Part shown: positions 55,056-64,000 of the stretch, in pieces
Layout of the letters: every line of letters starts with the position of its first letter
Numbering within the stretch: the first letter of the stretch is position 1
Source: Vermamoeba vermiformis
Taxonomy: Eukaryota > Tubulinea > Echinamoebida
Assembly: GCA_045837725.1 (NCBI GenBank)
Contig: JBEWZL010000309.1
Coordinates: forward strand, 1-64,000
Direction of reading: 5' to 3'
DNA length: 64,000 bases
Position numbers and translations under genes: made by a program
The notes under the pieces: model-generated
The model's input: only the letters and a program-made list of their open reading frames with translations
Told to the model about the DNA's origin: nothing
Database searches by the model: none

Positions 55056-56552
55056 AAACAATTAAGAGTTTGATCCTGGCTCTGAGTGAATGCTAGCGGT
55101 ATGCCTTACACATGCAAGTCGTATGGAATTAAATTATTTCATGGCGTATTGGTGAGTAACGTACAAATTGTGTATATTAAGTTTAGCTAATACTAAATAT
55201 TTTAACTTACTTTAGTTATTAAAGATTTCTCGCTTAATAGACATATTTGTATAGGATTAGGTAGTTGGTAGTGGGCTTAGCCTACCAAGCCTACGATCCT
55301 TAGCTGGTCTTGGAGGACTATCAGCCACAGCGGGACGGTTACATCCCGAACTTTTTGGCAGCAGTGAGGAATATTGGACAATGGGCGAAAGCTTGATCCA
55401 GCAATGCCGCGTGGGTGAGGAAGGCTTAGATTGTAAAATCCTTTCGTCGAAGATGATAATGACAGTATTCGAAAAAGAAGCCCCGGCTAACTTCGTGCCA
55501 GCAGCCGCGGTAAAACGGAGGGGGCTAGTGTTACTCAACTTGACTGGGCGTGAAGGGCGTGAAGGTGGTGTGGTACGTTTTTTTTTAAATACTCAAACAT
55601 AATTTGAGGTCCTTAAAAATACGGCCGCGCTTGAGTTTATTTGAAGAAAGTTGTACTTCTAGTGTAGAGGTGAAATTTGCAAAAATTAGAAGGACAGTCT
55701 ACGGGCGAAAGCGACTTTCTACTATAAACTGACACTATAGCGCAAAAGCATAGGTAGCAAACGGGATTAGAGACCCCGGTAGTCTATGCAGTGACCGATG
55801 AATACTAAATGCTCCTAACCGTAAGGGGGTATTTAAGCTAACGCGTAAGTATTCCGCCTGGGAACTACAACCGCAAGGTTCAAACTTAAAGGAATTGACG
55901 GAGGGCTATTTCAGCGGTGGAGCATGTGGTTTAATCCGATATACCGCGTAAAACCTTACCAGCTCTTGATAAGTAGGTTTAAAATTTTTTAGTTAAAATT
56001 ATGCTCATTTATTGTTAATGAGTATTGACCTACACAGGTGTTGCATGGCTGTCGTCAGCTCGTGTTTTGAGATGTTAGGTTAACTCCTTTAACGGGCGCA
56101 ACCCCTTAACTTATATATAAGTTTACTGCTTAGGAAATCTAAGAGGAAGGCAGGGATGATGTCAAGTCGTTATGACCTTTATGGGCTGGGCTACTCACGT
56201 GCTACAATGGTACGTACAAAGGGAAGCAAAAATGTAAATTTTAGCAATTCTCAAAAAACGTATCTCAGTTCAGATTGTACCCTGAAAATTGGATACATGA
56301 AGTTGGAATCGCTAGTAATCGTATATCAGAATGGTACGGTGAATACCCCCTCAGCCCTAGTACACACCGCCCGTCACGCGCTGGAAATTAGTTTTGGTTG
56401 ACATAAGTAGAGGATTATAATTCTTAAGTTTTTTTTGTTAAGCAATTTTTTTCACAAATTTATATAGATTAAAATTACTGCTTATAACATTAAAGCTAAG
56501 GACTGGTGCGAAGTCGTAACAGGGTAGTCGTAGGGGAACCTGCGGCTGGACC
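55056..56552 (+). rRNA. rns: small subunit ribosomal RNA (right copy)
   Basis: Mirror of 33075-34571; reads forward from AGAGTTTGATCCTGGCTC to the GGGGAACCTGCGGCTGGA end. Two rns copies per genome result from the inverted repeat. Confidence 0.95.
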
Positions 56553-56567
56553 AATTTTTTTTATTTA

Positions 56568-56640
56568 GGGTGCATAGCTTAATTGGTAGAGCAGTGGTCT
56601 CTTAATCCAAGGGTTCGGGGTTCGAGTCCCCGTGTGCCTA
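56568..56640 (+). tRNA. trnK(cuu): tRNA-Lys(CUU) (right copy)
   Basis: Mirror of 32987-33059; same CTCTTAA loop, so the C34 is not a one-copy error. Confidence 0.85.
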
Positions 56641-56645
56641 TTCGT

Positions 56646-56719
56646 GGGCCTGTAGCTCAATTGGTTAGAGCGCGCATCTGATAAGTGCGAGGTTGATGGT
56701 TCAATTCCATCCGGGCCTA
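56646..56719 (+). tRNA. trnI(gau): tRNA-Ile(GAU) (right copy)
   Basis: Mirror of 32908-32981. Confidence 0.92.
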
Positions 56720-56721
56720 CG

Positions 56722-56794
56722 GGCGAAGTAGTTTAGTTGGTAGAACTTTGGAATCATAATCCAAGTGTCGTGAGTTCAATTCTCACCTTCGCCT
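56722..56794 (+). tRNA. trnM(cau): tRNA with CAU anticodon (right copy)
   Basis: Mirror of 32833-32905; elongator Met or Ile2. Confidence 0.82.
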
Positions 56795-56797
56795 ATT

Positions 56798-56871
56798 ATG
56801 CTTGTAGCTCAATTGGTTAGAGCGTTAAGTTGCGAATTTAAAGGTTAAAGGTTCAAGTCCTTTCAAGCATG
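56798..56871 (+). tRNA. trnR(gcg): tRNA-Arg(GCG) (right copy)
   Basis: Mirror of 32756-32829. Confidence 0.85.
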
Positions 56872-56924
56872 CGTGTCAAATTTGTCTAATTTAAAAAGAT
56901 AAAATTTATTATTTTTAATTAAAT

Positions 56925-57173
56925 ATGGAAAATTCTGTATTTTTTGCTTCTTTAACCACTTCAGCGAAATTTATCGGTGCTGGTTTAGCTACCATCGGTG
57001 TTGCTGGAGCAGGTATGGGTATTGGTGTTGTTTTCTCAGGTTATATGAACGCTGCAGCCCGCAATGAAATGATCCGTGCTGAGTTATTTCGATACGCTAT
57101 TTTAGGTTTCGCCCTAACTGAAGCTATGGGTCTTTTGGCCATCATGATAGCTTTTTTAATCCTTTACGGTTAA
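56925..57173 (+). CDS. atp9: ATP synthase subunit c (right copy)
   Basis: Identical to the left copy at 32454-32702: 82 residues with two helices and the Glu-bearing second helix. Duplicated gene dosage for the c-ring subunit follows from the inverted repeat. Confidence 0.98.
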   Translation: MENSVFFASLTTSAKFIGAGLATIGVAGAGMGIGVVFSGYMNAAARNEMIRAELFRYAILGFALTEAMGLLAIMIAFLILYG

Positions 57174-57205
57174 TTTTTATCATTTGTAATATTTATTCTA
57201 TAGTT

Positions 57206-57886
57206 ATGAAAATTGTAAAATTAAAATTTTCGCAGCTTATATATAACGCTGTTCATATTGGACATCCCTTAACTCAAAGCAGTAATTTTTCAACGTGATA
57301 CATTTTTGGTGTTCGTTATTCTACATTAATTATTTCTCCTGCAAAGGCTGTGTTTTTTTGGAAGAAAGCTTGTTTGTCATTGTCTCGATTATCATCAAAA
57401 TTTGGCTCTGTACTTTTCGTCAATTTAGACCCAGCTTTAAACTACTTACTTTATAGGATGAATAACATCATTCAGCAACCTATGATTTTGAATAAATGAC
57501 GAGGTGGTTTGTTGACTAATTGAAAATTCGTTTTTTTAAGGAAAATTCCTGATTTTAAAAAGGGCTCCTTTATTGGAACTTGAAGCCAAGAATTCATGCA
57601 AAACTTAAGAGGTGCTACTCGACTTCCAACCGCTGTTTTTACTTTTAATGTTAGTAATAGTATTCTACCTTACCAAGAAGCCAGAACTATAAACTTACCC
57701 ATATTTTCCCTATCAGATTCTACTGTTGATACTAGCAATATCTTATATCCATTACCTGGTAATGATGATGCGGTGAGCTCTATAACATTTTGTTCTATTA
57801 CAGTTTCTAAATCTATACTACTAGGCAGACTTGCTGGTATGTCAAAATATATAAAGTATAAAAAAGTTCATTCACCCCATTATTAA
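57206..57886 (+). CDS. rps2: ribosomal protein S2 (right copy)
   Basis: Mirror of 31741-32421, 226 residues, four UGA-Trp codons (in the FSTWYIFG, NKWRGG, TNWKF and GTWSQ segments). Ends 2 nt before sdh3. Confidence 0.95.
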
Positions 57887-57888
57887 AT

Positions 57889-58272
57889 ATGAGTTCAAAA
57901 TTATATTCACCGCATATTCTTGTTTATAAACCTCAAACTAATTCTACTTTTTCATTATTTTTACGTTTTGTATTGGTAGCTGTATTTATTAATTTTATTT
58001 TTTCAGTTTTTTCTTTTAGTATTTTTAGTGAATTTTTATATTGTTATTTTTTGGACATAATTTTTATATCAGAGTTTATTGTAGCTTTCTATATAATTTC
58101 ATCGTTGGGCGAGGATTTTATAGATTATGACGAGATAAATATAAACTATTTAGATATAGATTTGGTTTCTTTTTTCAAATTTTTTTTCAATTTTTCCTTG
58201 TTGCTAATTATACTATCAGTACTTTTCTTATCTTCACATCTTATTTGAGGGGCGGCTGTTGCTGTTGCTTAG
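57889..58272 (+). CDS. sdh3: SdhC cytochrome b subunit (right copy)
   Basis: Mirror of 31355-31738, 127 residues. UGA-Trp at 58246-58248 extends the protein by eight residues to a TAG that overlaps trnC. N-terminal SPHILVYKPQ identifies it; the haem-ligand His is not evident. Confidence 0.82.
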
Positions 58273-58344
58273 GTCAGATAGCATAACTGGTAGTGCAGAA
58301 AACTGCAAATTTTTTGGTAACGGTTCAAGTCCGTTTCTGACCTT
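58271..58344 (+). tRNA. trnC(gca): tRNA-Cys(GCA) (right copy)
   Basis: Mirror of 31283-31356. Confidence 0.9.
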
Positions 58345-58345
58345 A

Positions 58346-58419
58346 GCGCCCTTAGCTTAATTGGATAGAGCGCTGGCCTCCTAAGCCAACGGTTACAGGT
58401 TCAATTCCTGTAGGGCGTG
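58346..58419 (+). tRNA. trnR(ccu): tRNA-Arg(CCU) (right copy)
   Basis: Mirror of 31208-31281; same CTCCTAA loop. Confidence 0.85.
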
Positions 58420-58441
58420 TTTTTTATAATAATATATGTAT

Positions 58442-60484
58442 ATGTTGTTTTGTATGCTGGATTTTGATCCGAATTCTGTTAATCTTTATTTAGATTATAT
58501 AAATAAGGAACTTTATAAATCTAAATTTAGTCTTTCTAAAATGTACAGTTTAAAGAAACTGTCTTTTATAGATAAATCAAATTCTTTTTATTATTGATTT
58601 CCGTCTGGGTCTGGTCGAAGAGATCCAGAGAGGACGAATAAACTAAGGTCCAAAAGACAAATTAAAAATAATTCTATTTATAGTTTTGAGGGTTACAATT
58701 TTTTATCGACTTTTGAAATTTTTATTAATAACATTTTTGAAATCAATACCGTTAATGTTTCTAAATCACCGGCTTTTTTTAGTTATCTTTCGTTACTAAA
58801 TGAATCCGTACGTCGACATGAAACGAAGAAAAATGCGCAGCATGTTCATGAATACGTAACTAGTAGTTGAAAATATGTTCGCTATAATGATTATAAGGCC
58901 CTAAAGTATTACTATACTTTTGAAGCCCATAGAAATTTAATTAGACTTCGAAAATTAAACTTTATGGCCTTAAATAGTTGGTTTCCTTTACGTAAAAAAA
59001 AATGGCTTTTTGCTAGAAGAAATATGCGTAATTTTTATTTAAGATGACGCAGGACCGAACAATTTGAATTTAGGCTTTTTAGGGCTCCTGGTATGAGTTT
59101 TAAGTATTGAGCTAAACAGCAATTGCAATATAACTATTTAAATACAAATTCCTCAGATTTATTAATTGATCCTCGTAGCTCTAATTTTTTTACGCCTGCT
59201 CAGCTCCCTCCTACTGAAATGGAATTCATGAATATATTCCGATCTAACAACTATTTACAATTACATTTTACTTTTATTTTTTGACTTTTGAAAGAATCAG
59301 TTTCTAATTCTAATAATACTGGTCTTCCTTCTTACTTCTCAAATTCTTACAATTCAAACCAGTTTTCTCATGGAACCAAATTTAGGTATTTAAAAAATTT
59401 TTTTTCATCTACTACCCCCAAGTATGCTCACATATTCTATTCTAGACTTGACGATGAAATATTGGGTTGGGACGAGTTAAAAACATATTTTTCATTTTTT
59501 CGTCCTTCCTACTGGAATTTGAAAAAGGGCTTAGATTCTTATCCTCATGAGCATTGGGCTTGAGAGGATGTTCTTTGGTGGGAGGACCATGTGCCTTTGT
59601 TTTTTTCCAGGTTTGTGGATAAACGGCGTGAAGAGGTTTTTTTTGATTTAAACAATGTTGATAGCAGTAATATACATTGGTTTTACAAGACTTGATTTCA
59701 TGAGGAAATTTTTACTGAGCTTCAAGCTTCTTACTATAAAACTTATTTTAATATAGATTACCTTACCCCTGGTTGGAGGATTCAAACTGATTATCCTGTA
59801 AAGCGTATGGGTCACTTTGATCCTAAATGACATGAACGACTTCATGAATATGTTGTCTACCCATATATGAATTTATTTTATCCTTCAACCAAGCGTTACT
59901 ATATCGATTACTTTAAACATCCTGATTATATTGATTCTCGAAGCTTTTTAGTTTTAAATTTTGCTTGAAAATTAAATACTTTGCCTTTATTTTTTTATAA
60001 ATTTCGGAGGAAATTCCGTAAAGTTATAAGAGGTTCCCACAACTATATAAATCCATTAGATCAGCTTAAACCTGATTTCAAACAAGCTTTAAATGACTCT
60101 TTCTTGGTAAACTTTTTTCCGCTTATTAGAACTAATGGTAGTCATGTTATGACTCTTTTTAATCTTTACCAAAAAAAATTAATTTTTTTGGTAAAATTCT
60201 TTTCTGGTGATCAAAGTACCCCGGACTTAAAGTCGGGTTATATTGAATATTTAATATCTTTTTTATCTAATAATGGCGTAGTATTTTCGAATAAATTATT
60301 TATTATTAACTCTATAAACAATAAAACTTGAGATTCGTATAAGTCTTTATCTGATTTTTTAGTATATTCCGCTTTTATTAGTTCTTCAGAGCTTTTATTT
60401 TATAAGGAAAGGGTTGTCGCAGAGTATATCGCTTTTAAGCGTTTTTATTCTTTATTTATTTCGGAACATGGAAATATAGGGTAG
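58442..60484 (+). CDS. hypothetical protein, orf680 (right copy)
   Basis: Mirror of 29143-31185. Forward reading starts MLLFCMLDFDPNSVNLYLD and runs 680 residues to TAG at 60482-60484, with at least eight UGA-Trp codons. Soluble, basic and aromatic-rich; no recognised domain. Confidence 0.75.
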
Positions 60485-60494
60485 CGTAGCATTA

Positions 60495-61109
60495 ATGTTG
60501 ACGGACATTGTTTTTCTTTGCTTGGCTGTTATGATATTTTTAGCTGGGCTGCTTGTGATTTTTTCGAAAAATCCTGTTCAATCAGTTCTTTTTCTTGTAG
60601 TTGTTTTTTGTTTATCCGCTCAGTTGTTTGTTTTACTCGAAGTCGACTTTTTGGCCATGGTTCTTATTATTGTCTATGTTGGTGCTATTGCTGTTTTATT
60701 TCTTTTTATTGTTATGATGCTAAATATACGAGTTGTTGAGTTAAGTGAAATATTAAATAGATATTTTCCACTAGCAACTATTGTAGGGTTTTTAATTTTT
60801 TTTGAAATTGTTTTTTCTCTTTATTTCTCTATCGGTTATAGTTATTCAACTGTACTTTATGTAGACTGGTATAAGAGTTTTTTAAGCCACTCAAATGTTG
60901 TATCATTAGGGTTGGTTTTGTACACTTATTTTAGTCCATTTTTAATAATTTCCGGTATTTTGTTATTACTAGCTATGATAAGTAGTATTATGCTTACATT
61001 AGATATTCCTAATTCTGCAGAGTCCTCTTACATTTATACAAAGAAACAGTCAATTTCTGATCAGGTAGATCGCCCTGTAAATGACTTAAATTTTTGAAGA
61101 TTTTACTAA
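60495..61109 (+). CDS. nad6: NADH dehydrogenase subunit 6 (right copy)
   Basis: Mirror of 28518-29132, 204 residues; the last four codons follow a UGA-Trp at 61095-61097. Confidence 0.93.
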
Positions 61110-61123
61110 AATAATAAAAATAA

Positions 61124-61208
61124 GCTCGCTTGGTGTAATTGGTAGACACGATAGGCTCAAAACTTATTTCTTTCTGGAAGAGTATCGGTTCAAGTCCGAT
61201 AGCGAGCA
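61124..61208 (+). tRNA. trnL(caa): tRNA-Leu(CAA) (right copy)
   Basis: Mirror of 28419-28503. Confidence 0.9.
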
Positions 61209-61241
61209 TACTATTTTAATCACGATTTTTAATATTTTTTT

Positions 61242-61457
61242 ATGCTAAACTATAAGTACCTAGCTAATACTTTTTTGTACTTTTTTTCCGTTAATAATTT
61301 GGAGTATCCGTTTATAATTGGTTTTTATTACTTGGTTCAAGATTATTTTTTATTTCTTTTTTCAAATTTTAGAGATTTTTCTTATTTAAGTACAATAGTT
61401 AAAGAAAATTTAAAATTTTCTTTATTTATTTTAATTTTTATTTGTTGTTTTATTTAA
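61242..61457 (+). CDS. hypothetical small membrane protein, orf71 (right copy)
   Basis: Mirror of 28170-28385; 71 residues, hydrophobic C-terminus, unknown role. Confidence 0.45.
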   Translation: MLNYKYLANTFLYFFSVNNLEYPFIIGFYYLVQDYFLFLFSNFRDFSYLSTIVKENLKFSLFILIFICCFI

Positions 61458-61467
61458 ACTCAAATAA

Positions 61468-61542
61468 GGCGGGGTAGAGCAGTCCGGTTAGCTCGCCATG
61501 CTCATAACTTGGAGGTCGGTGGTTCAAATCCATTCCCCCGTC
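61468..61542 (+). tRNA. trnfM(cau): initiator tRNA-Met (right copy)
   Basis: Mirror of 28085-28159, with the same unpaired acceptor positions 2:71 and 3:70. Confidence 0.88.
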
Positions 61543-61554
61543 AAACCAATTGCT

Positions 61555-63266
61555 GGTATATAAACTTGATCTAGCATTAGACAAAGCCGTTGAAGGATGC
61601 CTAGGAACTTATTCTTGGACGATACTAATATCGAAAATATAGACTGAGCTTTAAAGAGTCAATAAAGTTTATTTTTCCAATTTTTGTAAACGAAATTTAT
61701 AAATTTATAAAAATGACTGCAGGGAAGTGAAACATCTCAGTACCTGTAGTGTTGAAATCAATCGAGAATACGGTAGTAGTGGTGAGCGAAACTGTATAAG
61801 GTCTTTTAATTTGGGTTTACCATAAGAATACCTAGTTGGAAATTGTTAGAGCCGTAGAGGGTGAATGCCCCGTATTATGGAACCCCTTTTTAATTATGAG
61901 TACGGCGAAGCCTGTGAAACTTTGTCTGAATAAAGTAGAACCACCTACTAAGCCTTTAAAATATAAGTTACCGATAGCGAACAAGTACCGTGAGGGAAAC
62001 GGTTAAAAAGAAATTCATAAAGAAAATTTAAAAGATACTGAAATTAACGGCTAAATAGCAGTCGGAGCGTAAAGTGACGGCGTACCTTTTGCATAATGGG
62101 TCAGCGACTTAATTTATCTAGCAAACTTAAAATTTTAAGTTTAGGTGTAGCGAAAGCGAGTTTTAATTAGAGCGTTAAGTTAGATAAATTAGACCCGAAG
62201 CCAAGTGATCTAACCATGAGCAGGTTGAAGGTAGCGTAATACACTATTGGAGGACCGAACCGACGTCTGTTGAAAGAGACGCGGATGACTTGTGGTTAGG
62301 AGTGAAAGGCTAAACAAACTTGGTGATAGCTGGTTTTCTACGAAATCTATTTAGGTAGAGTGAGGTGTTATAAATTTAGTAGGTAGAGCACTAAATAAGC
62401 TAGGGATTTCGATAATAATATTTTGAACTTATTGAAACTCCGAATGACTAAATTTTAAGCGCTTTAATCAGACTGCGAGTGCGAAGATTCGTTGGTCAAA
62501 AGGGGAACAGCCCCTCTTGTAAGTTAAGGTCCGGAAGTTAATTCTAAATAATTAAGATTGCTCTTTTACGTTTAATGTTAGCAGGTTGGCTTAGAGGCAG
62601 CCATCCTTTAAAGAAAGCGTAACAGCTCACTAACAATTTGTTTTAGAGTTTCAACAATAATAGGTTTTATAGATTTACACCGAAACTACAGATTAATTTT
62701 TTTGGTAGTAGAATGAACTGTACGCTTTGAAGTTAAAATGTAAGTTTTAATCGAGCCTTCTGTTTTAAGTATGCTGACATGAGTAGCGCAAATAATGTTT
62801 TTAAAAATCATTATCACCGAATAACCAAAGTTTTCTTCGCTAGGTTCTACCACGAAGAGTTAGTCGGCCCCTAAGTATTAAATGATAATTTGATATAATG
62901 GGTTTTGTGATTAATATTTACAAACTAGTTTTAGTGACGTAAGTCATTTTAAATAGAATTCCATTTAGATTTGGAATTCTATTTAAAATGACTTACTACA
63001 AAATAACTAAAACTTACTACTATTACATTAGTAGTTTTAACCGTACTGAAAACCGACACAGGTGGTTAAGTAGAGAATACTAAGGTGACTGAGAGAAGGG
63101 TATTGAAGGAACTCGGCAAAATGACTCTGTAACTTCGGGAGAAAGAGTACCTTTTTTACATGAAAGCTTTTTAGAGTAATATCTAAAGGTTTATACTAGT
63201 TAGAAAGGTGGCACAGAATAGGGGGTAGCGACTGTTTAATAAAAACACAGGACTCTGCTAAATCGT

Positions 63267-63304
<38 letters not shown>

Positions 63305-63358
63305 TAGGTAAAAAGGATTGGTTAAAGCCAAGAATTGAAGCCCCAGTAAACGGCGGCT

Positions 63359-63398
<40 letters not shown>

Positions 63399-63674
63399 TT
63401 AATTGCTGACGCGCATGAATGGTGTAACGACTTCCCCACTGTCTCCAGTACCTACTCAGCGAAATTGAATTCTTCGTGAAGATGCGGAGTACTCGCAGCA
63501 AGACGGAAAGACCCTATGCACCTTTACTTCACCTTTGTACTGTTTAAGAAAAATAAATGTGTAGGATAGACATTAGCCTATGAGAACTTGGCTCCGGCCA
63601 ATTTTTGAGGCAACAATGAAATAGTGTTCTTTTATTTTTTTTGAACTAATTGATATTTAAGACAATGCATGGTT

Positions 63675-63705
<31 letters not shown>

Positions 63706-63922
63706 AAGTAACGGAGGCGTGCAAAGGTAAACTCAAGATTTTCTGAATCTTTAGAGCGCAATGGTATAAGTTTGCTTGACTGTTAGGCAGACACGCCAAA
63801 CAGGGACGAAAGTCGGTCATAGTGATCCGGTGATATTATGTGGAAAAGTCATCGCTCAACGGATAAAAGGTACGCTAGGGATAACAGGCTAATGATCCCC
63901 AAGAGTCCTCATCGCCGGGATC

Positions 63923-63957
<35 letters not shown>

Positions 63958-64000
63958 AGCAGAAGTAGGTTCCAAGGGTTCGGCTGTTCGCCGATTAAAG
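61555..64000 (+). rRNA. rnl: large subunit ribosomal RNA (right copy, cut by window end)
   Basis: Mirror of the left rnl from its 5' end to about domain V; the 3' part lies outside the window. Contains the expansion hairpin at 62939-62996. Confidence 0.93.
62939..62996. repeat. 25-bp-arm hairpin in rnl (right copy)
   Basis: Mirror of 26631-26688. Confidence 0.93.

Larger units (their letters stand above)
53970..64000. repeat. large inverted repeat, right arm
   Basis: Reverse complement of 25627-35657. It begins inside cob at TATCTTC and continues past the window end inside rnl, so the true arm is at least 10,031 bp. Confidence 0.97.

Overview
The window is an A+T-rich, gene-dense mitochondrial genome segment from a protist. 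It carries core respiratory genes (cox1-3, cob, nad1-7, nad4L, nad9, nad11, atp1, atp4, atp6, atp8, atp9, sdh3), rnl and rns, about 26 kinds of tRNA gene, and an unusually large set of translation genes (rps1-4, 7, 8, 11-14, 16, 19; rpl2, 5, 6, 10, 11, 14, 16, 19; tufA). UGA is read as tryptophan: nearly every gene is open only if in-frame TGA is sense, and these codons fall on conserved Trp positions (cox1, cox3, nad7, cob). TAA and TAG are the stops. The species cannot be fixed from sequence alone. UGA=Trp, full-length nad11, a large in-frame insertion in cox2 and no trnT in view fit a heterotrophic stramenopile-like lineage, but mtDNA-encoded tufA, rpl10 and rpl19 recall jakobids and other gene-rich protists.

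Layout. 1-2780: a 143-bp tandem repeat (19 full copies plus a partial one), each unit carrying the 3' third of trnR(ucg); it runs straight into the real trnR gene and looks like a telomere-type end. 2757-25219: single-copy genes in this window, all on the minus strand (tRNA cluster, nad4L, orf129, nad1, nad11, rpl19, rps16, nad2, nad4, cox2, trnM, nad5, rps4, cox1, three very large unknown membrane ORFs, a second tRNA cluster, cox3). About 25.3-35.66 kb: left arm of a large inverted repeat, minus strand (rnl, nad6, orf680, sdh3, rps2, atp9, rns, tRNAs and a 3' fragment of cob). 35.66-53.97 kb: single-copy region, plus strand from 36350 on: atp1, trnW, then a bacterial-style ribosomal-protein/tufA cluster, atp8, atp4, nad3, nad9, nad7, atp6, cob. 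53970-64000: right arm of the inverted repeat, plus strand, cut by the window end inside rnl. The arms match as x + y = 89627, so each is at least 10.03 kb.

Genes left of 35.66 kb all point left and genes right of 36.35 kb all point right. The only non-coding block between them is a 17-bp tandem array plus perfect palindromes, so it is the natural place for a bidirectional promoter or replication origin. Genes in each half are nearly contiguous, with start/stop overlaps, as expected for long polycistronic transcripts punctuated by tRNAs.

The most unusual property is a set of at least a dozen perfect, unrelated palindromes (32-98 bp, plus a 69-bp-arm inverted repeat enclosing trnP). Many lie inside open reading frames without breaking them, and seven lie in one gene, an inflated rps1. 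Other points of note: tRNAs for Trp, Lys and Arg(AGR) all carry C34 where U34 is needed; the trnfM acceptor does not pair at positions 2-3; cox2 has an insertion of about 230 residues; the nad7 tail plus atp6 leader is duplicated in front of atp8; and four large ORFs (961, 913, 680 and 558 residues) match no family I recognise.
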